From positions 868,001 through 932,000 of the forward strand of contig CP144143.1 of NCBI GenBank assembly GCA_028485475.2: a stretch of 64,000 nucleotides of DNA, given 5' to 3'. Shown here one piece after another: positions 26,708-36,259 of this stretch. The position numbers were made by a program, and so were the translations under genes. Position 1 is the first letter of the stretch. Every line of letters starts with the position of its first letter. Under the pieces are notes generated by a model that ran no database searches, was not told the origin of the DNA, and was given only the letters and a program-made list of their open reading frames with translations. Origin of the DNA: Chitinophagaceae bacterium C216. Lineage in GTDB: Bacteria; Bacteroidota; Bacteroidia; Chitinophagales; Chitinophagaceae.

Positions 26708-28087
26708 ATGGCAATGACCTGGAACAATTGTTTTTCTTCCAAGCGATACGGGATTGAGTACACTACTCGCGATGTACGTAGTGATTTTGAGCGCGATTGG
26801 GACCGTATTGTTTTTTCAAGCCCTTTCAGGAGACTGCAAAACAAAACACAAGTGTTCCCATTGCCGGAAGAGGTGTTTGTGCATAATCGTTTGACGCATT
26901 CTCTAGAGGTTGCTAGTGTTGGACGTTCACTGGGGGGATTAATTGGAGAGCAGATTGCTCAGCTTCCAGAAGTGAAAGTAGATGAAAGAGCCGTTACATT
27001 TTACAATAACGATCTGAAATATGTTATTGCCGCCGCCTGTCTGGCTCATGATATGGGTAATCCAGCTTTTGGACATTCAGGCGAAGATGCTATATCCAAA
27101 TATTTTAAGAAAAGAGATACCCAGAAACCAGAGGATATTGCCTTCAAAAATTTGTTTAATGATGCGGAGTGGAAAGACCTTACTACATTTGAAGGAAATG
27201 CCAATGCTTTGCGTATTTTAACCATGCAGCAGCATGGTCGTATTAAAGGTGGGTTCAGGCTTACCTACAGTACACTAGGTTCCATCATTAAGTATCCCTG
27301 CGAATCACTTGCATCAAGCAAGGATTATGTGCATCGTAAAAAATATGGATATTTTAAAATTGATGAGCAAGTGTTTCTGGATATTGCAGCAGAATTACAT
27401 ATGATTCGGGATGAGGGAGAGGACAAGATAGTGTACAAACGGCATCCCTTTGTTTATATTGTAGAAGCAGCGGATGATATTTGTTACAATATTATCGATT
27501 TTGAAGATGCTCATCGATTAGGATTATTATCTTATGAAGAGGTGTGTGATAGCTTTTTGAATATTATTCAACATCATACTAGTGATTTAGAAAGAACTAA
27601 GAATATTGCAGCCAATCTTCGGAATGATCCCAATGAATCCATAGCTTATTTACGTTCTAAGGCTATTAATGTACTTATTTATAAATGCACAGAGGTTTTT
27701 ATCCAAAATCAACAAGCTATCATCTCCGGAGCGTTTGATAAAAGCTTAATGAGTGCTTTAGCCGAAGGTGTACAGAAGGCTATGCGGCACATTGCTGAAG
27801 TATCTGTAGAGAAGATATATAATGCACGCAAAGTAGTGGAGTTAGAAATTGCAGGATACCGTATAATGAGTGGACTAGTGGAGGATTTCGTAACGGCAGT
27901 ATTAACTCCCGCGCATGCAAGAGAAAAGGAGCATCAAAAAATACTGGAGTTGATTCCACAACAGTTTTTGTTTCAAGAAGAAGAGACTCCTTATCAAAAA
28001 GTAATGCACGTGCTGGACTTTATCTCGGGCATGACCGATTTATACGCATTAAAATTATATAGAAAACTAAGAGGGATAGAAATGTAA
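26708..28087 (+). CDS. dgt: Deoxyguanosinetriphosphate triphosphohydrolase (dGTPase-like HD protein)
   Basis: 459 residues. An HD-domain enzyme that removes triphosphate from dGTP or other dNTPs. Key motifs: 'RLQNKTQVFP' (residues 38-47), 'NRLTHSLEVASVGRSLG' (metal His), 'AACLAHDMGNPAFGHSGEDA' (HD pair and catalytic His), and 'YIVEAADDICYNIIDFEDA' (late Asp ligand). The start ATG at 26708 gives 'MAMTWNNCFSSKRYG'. A TAACTTTG -7-like element lies at 26681-26688. Confidence 0.93.
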   Translation: MAMTWNNCFSSKRYGIEYTTRDVRSDFERDWDRIVFSSPFRRLQNKTQVFPLPEEVFVHNRLTHSLEVASVGRSLGGLIGEQIAQLPEVKVDERAVTFYNNDLKYVIAAACLAHDMGNPAFGHSGEDAISKYFKKRDTQKPEDIAFKNLFNDAEWKDLTTFEGNANALRILTMQQHGRIKGGFRLTYSTLGSIIKYPCESLASSKDYVHRKKYGYFKIDEQVFLDIAAELHMIRDEGEDKIVYKRHPFVYIVEAADDICYNIIDFEDAHRLGLLSYEEVCDSFLNIIQHHTSDLERTKNIAANLRNDPNESIAYLRSKAINVLIYKCTEVFIQNQQAIISGAFDKSLMSALAEGVQKAMRHIAEVSVEKIYNARKVVELEIAGYRIMSGLVEDFVTAVLTPAHAREKEHQKILELIPQQFLFQEEETPYQKVMHVLDFISGMTDLYALKLYRKLRGIEM

Positions 28088-28186
28088 GTGGTACATATAT
28101 TAAAATGCTATATAGTTGTTTTATTAACATCAGTTATTGATAGCAGCAAGATTTGCTTATCTCATTCGTTTATATAAAGAGATGAT

Positions 28187-30034
28187 ATGGCTAAAAAGTA
28201 CTTACGGAAATATCATAGCTTTCTTAAGTTTAAAAGAGACTTTACAAGGTATAGTCTAAAAAAAGTACGAAGCCATGAAGTGGTGTTATTTTGGCTGAAA
28301 AGCCATATGAGCCGCAATCAGTTTTTGATATTGTCTGGTATTCTGGTAAGTATTACCGCAGGATTCGCGGGGGTACTATTGAAATGGCTAGTGCATACAA
28401 TTCATAAATTCATTACTACAAAAATTCATTTTGAATATCAAGTTGTATTTTATTTAGTTTTCCCATTTTTGGGAATTGTACTCACTACGCTTATCGTTAT
28501 TTATTTTTTCAAAGGTCAGTCACGCAAGGGCATAGGCTCCATCCTCTATTCCATTGCTCAGAACTCGAGTAATGTATCGCCTGTAAAAATGTATTCTCAG
28601 GTGATACAAAGTGCAGTTACTATAGGGTTAGGAGGTTCAGCAGGATTAGAGAGCCCTATTGCAGTTACAGGCTCTGCCATAGGGGCCAACTTTGCAACAA
28701 CGTATAAACTAACGTATAAGGAACGCACTTTGCTGCTCGCTGCTGGCGCTACGGCAGGTATTGCTTCAGCCTTTAATGCTCCTATTGCAGGAATCATGTT
28801 TGCCTTTGAGATTTTATTAACCGGTGTGGTATTTACCGATTTTATTCCTCTTGTTGTAGCTGCTGTTTGTGGTAGTTTGGTATCTAAAATTATTTTGCAA
28901 GAGGATGCTTTATTTCAGTTTCATGCTCGTTCTTCCTTTAATTACATGAATACCCTTTACTATATTGTACTGGGATTGCTGACGGCATTTTATGCCCGCT
29001 ATTTTTTATTTATATCCAAAAAGGTAGAACATTTTTTTTCTCATCGTCTAGGAGCATCCTTAATTAAAAGGGCTGTTGTGGGAGGTATATTGTTATCGCT
29101 GCTATGTGTGTTATTACCTCCGCTGTTTGGCGAGGGTTATGAGGCCATTAAAGCGTTGGTAGACGGGGAAGAGGAAATTCTTATAGAAAACAGTTTTTTG
29201 CGTTATTTTCCGGTAGATAATATTACCCTGATTCTTTTTCTTGCCTTCATATGTTTGCTCAAGGCGTTTGCAACGCCTATCACATTATTCGGAGGGGGAA
29301 ATGGGGGTAATTTCGCTCCTTCGTTATTTGCCGGTGGTACATTGGGGTTTTTATTTGCACAGGTGTGCAAAATCATCGGTTTTGAAAATGTACCAGAATC
29401 CAACCTGGTACTTGCCGGTATGGCCGGTGTGATGAGCGGTGTACTATACGCACCACTTACAGCCATATTCTTGATTGCAGAATCCAGCTGGGGGTATGAT
29501 TTGTTCATACCGCTGATGATTGTGTCGGTAATCTCTTTCTTAATTGCTAAGCGCTTTTCGCCCATGTCACCCGAACTTAAAAAATTGGCAGATGAGGGTA
29601 AAATTTTTACAGCCGAACACGATAAGAATTTATTGTCAAGAATCAAGGTAGTCGATATGGTAGACCGTACATCAGTGGTTATACGTGAAAATGCCAGTTT
29701 TGCCGAACTATTGGAGTTAGTGAAAACTACTAGTAAAAATATATTCGCAGTAGTAGATGCATCACATCGACTTCTGGGAGTAATTGCTCTAGATGATATA
29801 CGTCCGGTCATGTTTATGTCTGATCCACAGCATACAGATATTCGTACATTCGTCAAGTCACCCCCCGTTGTAATTAAGCTAAAAAATGATATGCCCAAAG
29901 TGATTCGAAAATTTGACGAAACCGGTGCTTGGGATTTACCAGTGGTAGATGCGGAAGAAAAGTTTCAGGGCTTTATCTCCAAATCCACAATTCTTACACA
30001 TTATCGACAATTGATGCAGGATTATTCAGAATGA
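28187..30034 (+). CDS. ClC-family chloride channel or antiporter with CBS pair
   Basis: 615 residues. The membrane ClC domain covers about residues 45-455, with the gating-glutamate motif 'GSAGLESPIAVTG' and the anion motif 'GGGNGGNFAPSLFAGG' (GxFxP). The first selectivity motif, normally GSGIP, is degenerate ('RKGIGSILYS'). Two CBS domains fill the C-terminus (about 490-545 and 555-612), which usually bind adenine nucleotides to regulate transport. The conserved Glu in GLESP suggests an H+/Cl- exchanger (inference). Monocistronic. Confidence 0.92.
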   Translation: MAKKYLRKYHSFLKFKRDFTRYSLKKVRSHEVVLFWLKSHMSRNQFLILSGILVSITAGFAGVLLKWLVHTIHKFITTKIHFEYQVVFYLVFPFLGIVLTTLIVIYFFKGQSRKGIGSILYSIAQNSSNVSPVKMYSQVIQSAVTIGLGGSAGLESPIAVTGSAIGANFATTYKLTYKERTLLLAAGATAGIASAFNAPIAGIMFAFEILLTGVVFTDFIPLVVAAVCGSLVSKIILQEDALFQFHARSSFNYMNTLYYIVLGLLTAFYARYFLFISKKVEHFFSHRLGASLIKRAVVGGILLSLLCVLLPPLFGEGYEAIKALVDGEEEILIENSFLRYFPVDNITLILFLAFICLLKAFATPITLFGGGNGGNFAPSLFAGGTLGFLFAQVCKIIGFENVPESNLVLAGMAGVMSGVLYAPLTAIFLIAESSWGYDLFIPLMIVSVISFLIAKRFSPMSPELKKLADEGKIFTAEHDKNLLSRIKVVDMVDRTSVVIRENASFAELLELVKTTSKNIFAVVDASHRLLGVIALDDIRPVMFMSDPQHTDIRTFVKSPPVVIKLKNDMPKVIRKFDETGAWDLPVVDAEEKFQGFISKSTILTHYRQLMQDYSE

Positions 30035-30165
30035 TAAGCAGCCTATTCACATGAATATGATGTGACTGAAAATAGAAATAAAATAATTTCAAGATGCAAG
30101 TTTTAGATAGGTACTGAGTAACACACTCTACTTTGAATCTTCAAATTAAAACCATTTTTAGGGCT

Positions 30166-31527
30166 CTATTTTCCAATACAAAACTTCCCGAATATTGTTC
30201 CCAATATATCGCGGTCTACTTCTACCTGTCCGGTAATTTCACCTAGATAATGCAAAGCTCGGCGGATATCAATCGTCAGCAGATCGCCGCTGAGATTGGC
30301 GGCCATTCCCGCTTCTATGGCCTCGAGGCTTTCCATCATTTTGTTGAGCGCGTCAAAGTGGCGCGCATTCGTAACGATGGTATCTTCGGTATCAATAGCA
30401 GTGCCTACCGCTTGCGTATACATGCGTTCTTTTAGCGCGTCAATGCCGAGATTTTGTTTGGCTGCGATACCCATAGCACCTTCTGGAAGGCGCAGATGCG
30501 GTACTCGGTCTATTTTATTCCATACTTCTATGGTTTTTGTAGCAAAAGGAGCCAGCCAATCCATCTCCGCCTGCTCCGGAGTGGTAGCGTCTACAACATG
30601 TAGAATGATGTGTGCTTTTTCGGCGTTTTGCTTACTACGCGCAATACCAATGCTTTCGATCTGATCGCTGGTATGTTCGCGAATACCGGCTGTGTCAATC
30701 AGACGGAATAGCACGCCTTTTATGTTCAACGTTTCTTCAATGGTATCACGTGTAGTACCGGCAATATCTGATACAATTGCACGTTCTTCATTGAGCAGAG
30801 CGTTCAATAGGGTACTTTTGCCGGCATTAGGTTTACCAATGATAGCTACACTTACTCCGTTTTTAATCACATTACCCAGTTGGAACGATTCTAGCAGGCG
30901 TCTGGTCTGCGTTTTCAATTGGGCTATCAACTCTTGAAACTGTTTTCTGTCGGCAAACTCCACATCTTCATCTGAAAAATCCAGTTCCAATTCTATCAAT
31001 GCGGCAAAATTGATAAGCTGTTCGCGCAATTGTTTAAGATCGCCCGAAAAGCCACCCCGTAACTGATTCAATGCAGCTTTTTGAGCCGCTTTACTATTTG
31101 CCGCAATTAAGTCTGCCACGGCTTCCGCTTGGGCCAAGTCCAGTTTGCCGTTCAAAAAGGCTCTCTGGGTAAACTCTCCCGGAAGTGCCATGCGTGCTCC
31201 TGCTTTTGTACAGGCTTCCAAAATGGTTTGTAGAATGTATGGCGAACCATGCCCACTGATTTCAATTACATCCTCGCCGGTATAACTTTTGGGGCCGCGA
31301 AATAGCGATATCACTACCTCATCGATTACCTCTCCGGTATCAGGTGCCACAATGCGTCCGAAATGTAGCGTATGCGAGGGCTGTGCGGCCAGCTTTTTGC
31401 CTTTGAAAATTTTATCGGCAATGGCAATGGCATCTTTCCCACTCAGGCGAATGACGCCTATGGCACCCACACCGGGTGGAGTAGCAATGGCTACAATAGT
31501 CTCTTCTATACCGGCTAATACATTCAT
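30166..31527 (-). CDS. mnmE: tRNA uridine-5-carboxymethylaminomethyl modification GTPase MnmE
   Basis: 453 residues. MnmE with MnmG installs the cmnm5 group at U34 of certain tRNAs. The N-terminal folate-binding domain ('IGVIRLSGKDA', 'SYTGEDVIEISGHGSPYI') comes first. Then a helical domain encloses the G domain: GKPNAGKS at residues 231-238, DTAG and 'NKID'. It ends in the diagnostic 'FCIGK' with its catalytic-site Cys. mnmG is not in the window. Confidence 0.97.
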   Translation of the reverse strand: MNVLAGIEETIVAIATPPGVGAIGVIRLSGKDAIAIADKIFKGKKLAAQPSHTLHFGRIVAPDTGEVIDEVVISLFRGPKSYTGEDVIEISGHGSPYILQTILEACTKAGARMALPGEFTQRAFLNGKLDLAQAEAVADLIAANSKAAQKAALNQLRGGFSGDLKQLREQLINFAALIELELDFSDEDVEFADRKQFQELIAQLKTQTRRLLESFQLGNVIKNGVSVAIIGKPNAGKSTLLNALLNEERAIVSDIAGTTRDTIEETLNIKGVLFRLIDTAGIREHTSDQIESIGIARSKQNAEKAHIILHVVDATTPEQAEMDWLAPFATKTIEVWNKIDRVPHLRLPEGAMGIAAKQNLGIDALKERMYTQAVGTAIDTEDTIVTNARHFDALNKMMESLEAIEAGMAANLSGDLLTIDIRRALHYLGEITGQVEVDRDILGTIFGKFCIGK

Positions 31528-31640
31528 GCTTCAAAAATAACGGTTACCTGTTATATTGACCTTTTATTGGGATGGGATAAGTAGTGTATGCACCTATTTT
31601 TCGATTATTTTCGCATTAGATTTTATAAGCGATAAAACCT

Positions 31641-32168
31641 ATGAATGTAAAGAAGTTTTTTATATGGGCTTTAGGCCTGATATGTACCCTCAGTTGCCTC
31701 GCTCAGGCAGATGAAGATGCTGCGGCTACACTTACCAAAGTAGGAGATAAGGTACCCGAATTCAGTTTTGAAATTGAAGAAGGAAAAACCGTCAGCATAT
31801 CCGATTATAAAGGCAAGCTGGTATTGATAAATCTATTCGCTACTTGGTGTCCACCGTGCCGACATGAATTGCCGGAATTGCAGGCCAAAATTTGGGATAA
31901 GCATGGTAAAAACGATAAGTTTGCTGTGCTTGTTTTCGGCCGAGAAGAAGACTGGGATGTAGTGGCTCCTTTCAAGGCAGAGCAGAAATTTACTTTTCCA
32001 ATTCTCCCGGATCCTCATCGAGGAGTGTTCAGTAAGTTTGCTACACAATCCATTCCACGTAATATTCTGGTTGATGAAAATGGCACCATCATCTATCAGT
32101 CCATAGGATATTCCCCCAAGGAGTTTAAAAAACTGGTAGAACTGATTAATAAGAAATTGGAGCGCTGA
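31641..32168 (+). CDS. TlpA-like thiol-disulfide oxidoreductase, secreted
   Basis: 175 residues. A signal peptide (MNVKKFFIWALGLICTLSCLAQA; cleavage after AQA, though LSC could be a weak lipobox) precedes a TlpA/ResA-like thioredoxin fold with WCPPC (Cys70, Cys73) and the cis-Pro in 'SIPRNILVDENG'. Such proteins reduce cytochrome c or other apoprotein thiols in the periplasm. It is followed 81 bases later by a DsbA-like gene and then truB, all on the plus strand. Confidence 0.9.
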   Translation: MNVKKFFIWALGLICTLSCLAQADEDAAATLTKVGDKVPEFSFEIEEGKTVSISDYKGKLVLINLFATWCPPCRHELPELQAKIWDKHGKNDKFAVLVFGREEDWDVVAPFKAEQKFTFPILPDPHRGVFSKFATQSIPRNILVDENGTIIYQSIGYSPKEFKKLVELINKKLER

Positions 32169-32237
32169 TTGGTATCCATTTATATGCTTTATTGTAATAA
32201 GCAATTGTGCTGAATGCTGTATTAAGCACATAAAGGC

Positions 32238-32245
32238 TATTTTTG
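32238..32245 (+). promoter_or_regulatory. Bacteroidota -7 element upstream of the DsbA-like gene
   Basis: TATTTTTG matches TAnnTTTG and ends five bases before the ATG at 32250, so the transcript would be leaderless or nearly so. The -33 element is not convincing. Confidence 0.4.
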
Positions 32246-32249
32246 CCCA

Positions 32250-32912
32250 ATGACATTCTATTACTGTTACGATGCGCATTGCGGCTGGTGCTTTGGATTC
32301 AGTAAAACTATCAGCACTTTTGCGCAGCAGCATAAAGACCGTTTTCACTTTGAAGTATTGAGCGGTGGCATGATTCCTAAAGAATCTGCCCGTCCTATTA
32401 AAGTAATGGCCTCTTTTATCAATGATGCGTATAAAAGGGTCGAGGAATTGACGGGAGCAAAATTTGGTGCAGATTATCTATGGCATATTCAACACCCTGA
32501 TGATAGCGATTGGTTTCCCGAATCTTTAACACCTGCTATTGCACTTTGTATTTTTAAGGAATATCTTCCACAACGGCAGGTGGAAGTAGCCGCAGATTTT
32601 CAGAAGGCATTATTCGAAGAAGGCCGTGATTTAAGCGATGGAGAGGCTTATCGACATTTACTGATAAAGTATCAAATTCCGGATACTGATTTTTACGAGA
32701 AACTGACCGACCCGGCTTATGAAGAAAAAGCCCGGTATGAGTTTGCATTATGCCGTCAACTACAGGTAACCGGTTTCCCAAAGTTGTTATTGCAAACTGC
32801 CGATACTAAGTTCTATCTGGTGGCAGAGGGTTACACTCCTTTGGATACGCTTAATGCACGCCTAGCGAGTATTATGAATGAGCTGGCTCGCGAACAGCAA
32901 AATCAGAACTAA
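32250..32912 (+). CDS. DsbA-family thioredoxin-fold oxidoreductase, cytoplasmic
   Basis: 220 residues without a signal peptide. The chain starts directly at the first strand, with CGWC at residues 11-14 ('YDAHCGWCFGF') and a helical insertion, as in FrnE/DsbA-like cytosolic members. The late 'VTGFPKLLLQ' is the cis-Pro loop. Its role, perhaps thiol chemistry or an isomerase-like activity, is not known. Short spacing (32 bases) to truB suggests co-transcription. Confidence 0.85.
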   Translation: MTFYYCYDAHCGWCFGFSKTISTFAQQHKDRFHFEVLSGGMIPKESARPIKVMASFINDAYKRVEELTGAKFGADYLWHIQHPDDSDWFPESLTPAIALCIFKEYLPQRQVEVAADFQKALFEEGRDLSDGEAYRHLLIKYQIPDTDFYEKLTDPAYEEKARYEFALCRQLQVTGFPKLLLQTADTKFYLVAEGYTPLDTLNARLASIMNELAREQQNQN

Positions 32913-32944
32913 ACCTTATTTTAACCGATTTGTGATTTTCGAAT

Positions 32945-33661
32945 ATGAATGTAGCCGATTTGAATACGATCAATTTTGAGGAAGGCGCTGTATTGCTGAT
33001 TGATAAACCGCTAGACTGGACATCCTTTGATGTAATCAGAAAAATCCGCAATCTGATCAAGATAAAAAAAGTGGGTCATGCCGGAACATTGGATCCGCTT
33101 GCTACCGGATTGTTGATCGTTTGCACCGGAAAATATACTAAGAAGATTAATGAATACATGGCTCAGGAAAAGGAGTACACTGGTACATTTACTTTGGGAG
33201 CCACTACGCCTACTTATGATTTAGAAAGTCAGCCCGAAAATTTCAAGCCTTACGACTATTTAAGCGAAGCTGATATTCAAAATGCAGTGCAGGCTTTCTT
33301 AGGAGAGATCGATCAGGTGCCCCCCATTCATTCGGCAATTAAAAAAGATGGCAAACGTGTGTACGAGCTGGCCCGCAAAGGAATGGATGTAAAACTGGAA
33401 CCCCGTAAGATTATCATTAAAGAGTTTGAAGTAGATGCTTCACAATTGCCTGAGGTGGGTTTTAGAGTAGTATGTTCTACCGGAACCTATATCCGTAGTT
33501 TGGCCCATGATTTCGGGTTGGCATTGGGCTGTGGTGCTTATCTTAGTAGTTTACGTCGTACACGCATCGGTACATTCAGGGTAGAGAATGCCGTTTCTAT
33601 CGACACTTTTGAGGAAATCATCAAAGAAAGGAAAAACCGGAACCTTCAACAAAACACATAA
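32945..33661 (+). CDS. truB: tRNA pseudouridine(55) synthase TruB
   Basis: 238 residues. It makes pseudouridine at position 55 of the T-loop of tRNAs. Catalytic Asp50 lies in 'VGHAGTLDPLATG'; other family motifs are 'LLIDKPLDWTSFDV', 'PPIHSAIKKDGKRVYELARKG' and 'CSTGTYIRSLAHDFG'. The C-terminal PUA part is short, as in many Bacteroidota. In many relatives truB follows uppP; here it is about 19 kb away. Confidence 0.97.
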   Translation: MNVADLNTINFEEGAVLLIDKPLDWTSFDVIRKIRNLIKIKKVGHAGTLDPLATGLLIVCTGKYTKKINEYMAQEKEYTGTFTLGATTPTYDLESQPENFKPYDYLSEADIQNAVQAFLGEIDQVPPIHSAIKKDGKRVYELARKGMDVKLEPRKIIIKEFEVDASQLPEVGFRVVCSTGTYIRSLAHDFGLALGCGAYLSSLRRTRIGTFRVENAVSIDTFEEIIKERKNRNLQQNT

Positions 33662-33689
33662 AAAAAGTGGTATAAGATTTATACCACTT
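33661..33689 (-). terminator. Rho-independent terminator of korA
   Basis: A perfect 10-base stem (33665-33674 and 33680-33689), a five-base loop and, on the minus strand, a run of six T. Its right arm includes the korA stop codon. It may also slow transcription out of truB. Confidence 0.75.
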
Positions 33690-35541
33690 GCTCTTCCACG
33701 AAGTAAGTATTTAAGACTTCTACGAGTTCGTGTTTCGTGATGGGGATACCCATGATTTTGTTGTATCCCTTTGCGTCTACCAAAAACTGATCGCGAATGA
33801 TTTTGATCAGTTGTCCGTTGTTGATTTCTGGGATGAGTACATGCTCAAAATTGCGAATAATATCGCCCAGATTTTTGGGGAATGGGCGAAGATGTCGTAG
33901 ATGCACATGACTTACACTCTTACCCTGCGCTTGCAATTCTTCCACGGCCGATTTAATCACACCATAGGTAGAGCCCCAACCAATCACCAGCAGTTTACCT
34001 TTTTCAGGACCGCTGTCAATTTTTTGTTCGGGAATGAAGTTGGCAATTTTATCAACTTTTTCTTGGCGGATTTTCACCATGAGCTGGTGATTTTCCGGAT
34101 CGTAGCTGATATTACCTGTAATATTTTGTTTTTCCAAACCTCCGATGCGGTGTTCCAACCCCGGTGTGCCCGGAACAGCCCAAGGGCGCACCAAGTTTTC
34201 ATCTCTCAGATAAGGTTGAAACTTCTCTTCTCCATCCCACAATTCTTTTTTGAATTTTACGTGAATCGGCGGTAGGGTTTCTTCGGTGGGGAAACGCCAC
34301 GGTTCGGCTCCATTAGCGATATAGCCATCGCTGAGGAAGATTACCGGCGTCATATGTTGAATACTGATTCTTACCGCTTCGTATACGGCATCAAAACAAT
34401 CGGCAGGTGAGCTGGCGGCAATTACAGGCATGGGGCATTCCCCATTTCTGCCATAATAGGCCTGTAACAGGTCCGATTGTTCTGTTTTAGTAGGCAGACC
34501 GGTTGAGGGACCGCCTCGTTGTACATTGATGACCACCAGTGGCAACTCCAGCATTACCGCTAATCCCATAGCTTCGGTTTTCAAAGCCATGCCGGGACCT
34601 GAGGTAGTGGTTACTCCTAGCGATCCGCCGTAGGAAGCACCAATGGCGGCCGTAATAGCCGCTATTTCATCTTCGGCCTGAAAGGTGCGTACCCCAAAGT
34701 TCTTATGACGGCTCAATTCATGTAGAATATCACTGGCCGGGGTAATTGGATATGTACCCAAAAACATGGGAAGACCGCTTTTCACCGAGGCGGAAATCAG
34801 TCCCAATGCCAGCGCCTGGTTGCCCATGATGGAACGATAGGTTCCGGGTTCGATGCGCGCTTTTTCTACTCTATAGGTAGTGGTAAAGGTCTCTGTAGTA
34901 TCACCATAGTGATAACCCGCTTTGAGGGCTGCTATATTGCTTTCAAGAATATCTTTTTTATGGGCAAATTTTTCCTTCAGGAAATTAATCGTGCTATCCA
35001 TGTTGCGGTTGTACATCCAGTACAGAAATCCAAGGATGAACATGTTTTTCGCACGATCTTTTTCTTTTGTTCCCAGTTGATAATCCTTAAGAGCCTCTCG
35101 GGTAAGCTTGGTGACGTCAATTTTGATGACTTCGTAGCCATCAAGACTATTGTCTTCGAGCGGGTTGGCACCATCAGGATAATTTGCCAGACGAAGATTT
35201 TTGCTGTCAAAGCCATCGGTATTAGCGATAATTTTGCCGCCTTTTTTTAGGCTTTTGAGGTTAGCTTTCAGGGCAGCAGCATTCATAGCAACCAGTACAT
35301 CGCACTCATCGCCCGGTGTATGTATATGGTGGGATGAAAATCTTAACTGGAATCCGCTTACACCCGGAATGGTACCTTGGGGTGCCCGTATTTCGGCCGG
35401 ATAATCAGGAAAAGTCGAGAGGTCGGCTCCTAAAAGAGCGGTATTATTGGTAAACTGAGTACCCGTTAGTTGCATACCATCCCCACTGTCCCCTGCAAAT
35501 TTTATTACTACATCCTTTAGAACTTCCTGTTTTCTATTCAT
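33679..35541 (-). CDS. korA: 2-oxoacid:ferredoxin oxidoreductase, fused gamma-alpha subunit
   Basis: 620 residues. The N-terminal about 190 residues form the gamma (catalytic-domain) part ('IKFAGDSGDGMQLTGTQFT'). The rest is the pyrimidine-binding alpha part ('GNQALALGLISASVKSGLPMFLGTYPITPASDILH', 'TTTSGPGMALKTEAMGLA'), as in 2-oxoglutarate:ferredoxin oxidoreductase KorA. The enzyme converts a 2-oxoacid plus CoA to acyl-CoA with reduction of ferredoxin. The beta subunit gene (korB), normally next door, is absent here. A TACCTTTG element lies at 35563-35570. Exact substrate is inferred from family resemblance. Confidence 0.9.
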   Translation of the reverse strand: MNRKQEVLKDVVIKFAGDSGDGMQLTGTQFTNNTALLGADLSTFPDYPAEIRAPQGTIPGVSGFQLRFSSHHIHTPGDECDVLVAMNAAALKANLKSLKKGGKIIANTDGFDSKNLRLANYPDGANPLEDNSLDGYEVIKIDVTKLTREALKDYQLGTKEKDRAKNMFILGFLYWMYNRNMDSTINFLKEKFAHKKDILESNIAALKAGYHYGDTTETFTTTYRVEKARIEPGTYRSIMGNQALALGLISASVKSGLPMFLGTYPITPASDILHELSRHKNFGVRTFQAEDEIAAITAAIGASYGGSLGVTTTSGPGMALKTEAMGLAVMLELPLVVINVQRGGPSTGLPTKTEQSDLLQAYYGRNGECPMPVIAASSPADCFDAVYEAVRISIQHMTPVIFLSDGYIANGAEPWRFPTEETLPPIHVKFKKELWDGEEKFQPYLRDENLVRPWAVPGTPGLEHRIGGLEKQNITGNISYDPENHQLMVKIRQEKVDKIANFIPEQKIDSGPEKGKLLVIGWGSTYGVIKSAVEELQAQGKSVSHVHLRHLRPFPKNLGDIIRNFEHVLIPEINNGQLIKIIRDQFLVDAKGYNKIMGIPITKHELVEVLNTYFVEEQVV

Positions 35542-35562
35542 GTACTCTGAAAAATTGGGTCA

Positions 35563-35570
35563 CAAAGGTA
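35563..35570 (-). promoter_or_regulatory. Bacteroidota -7 element of korA
   Basis: On the minus strand TACCTTTG matches TAnnTTTG and lies 22 bases before the korA ATG. The -33 element is weak. Confidence 0.4.
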
Positions 35571-35638
35571 CGGAAGTTATAACGGAGCTAATAGATATTT
35601 TACCGAGTTATGACAAGAATCATGTTTTCGGGAAAATC

Positions 35639-36259
35639 CTAATGTTTATACTGAGTGATATCAATGATTTGACTGCAGAAGCTATATTCGGTTTTATCAT
35701 TACTACTGATCAAAATCAGCCGATTTTTGCAATACTGGTCGATTAGACTATGATAGAGATCAATGCCTGCTTTGTCAAGATTGGTGCAGGGCTCGTCCAG
35801 CAACACTGCCGGCGTGTCGGAAAAAATAGATTGAGCCAGTTTGGCTCGCTGCTTCATACCGCTACTGTATTCGCTAATTTTTTTGTGTTTAACATGGGCA
35901 AGTTCTACGCGTGCGGCAATTTCGTCGGCGCTCACACCTTTAAGAAAAGGTTTAAAAGATTGATGAAACTGCAGCAGTTCCATCAATGTAAATTCTTCTA
36001 CCAGTTCCAGATAAGGAGCGCAATAAGCGATATGGGTATATACTTTTTCGAGGGCAAGGGGTTGTTCGTTAATGAAAAAGGTGCATTGCCCTTCGTTAAT
36101 GCTTACTGCACCACTTAGGATCTGTAACAAAGTGCTTTTACCGCTTCCGTTAGGCCCTATTATGGCATAACTATTCCCGGGAAGGAAGGTGTAGGAGAAA
36201 TTCCGGAAAATCCAATCCCTATTATAGCGTTTGCCAACATTATTCAATTGTATCTTCAT
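35639..36259 (-). CDS. ABC transporter ATP-binding protein
   Basis: 206 residues, a single nucleotide-binding domain. Walker A GPNGSGKS is at residues 35-42, the signature is 'YSSGMKQRAKLAQSIF', Walker B is 'AVLLDEPC', and the H-loop position appears as Asn/Asp in 'LISSNDKTE' instead of the usual His. The start codon lies inside the end of lpxA (20-base overlap), so translation is probably coupled. No permease gene is adjacent. Substrate unknown. Confidence 0.88.
   Translation of the reverse strand: MKIQLNNVGKRYNRDWIFRNFSYTFLPGNSYAIIGPNGSGKSTLLQILSGAVSINEGQCTFFINEQPLALEKVYTHIAYCAPYLELVEEFTLMELLQFHQSFKPFLKGVSADEIAARVELAHVKHKKISEYSSGMKQRAKLAQSIFSDTPAVLLDEPCTNLDKAGIDLYHSLIDQYCKNRLILISSNDKTEYSFCSQIIDITQYKH

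Noticed and set aside
29203-29898. 231-residue minus-strand ORF within the ClC gene
   Set aside because: Antisense shadow; Ser/Thr-rich composition without a family and opposite to conserved membrane helices and CBS domains.
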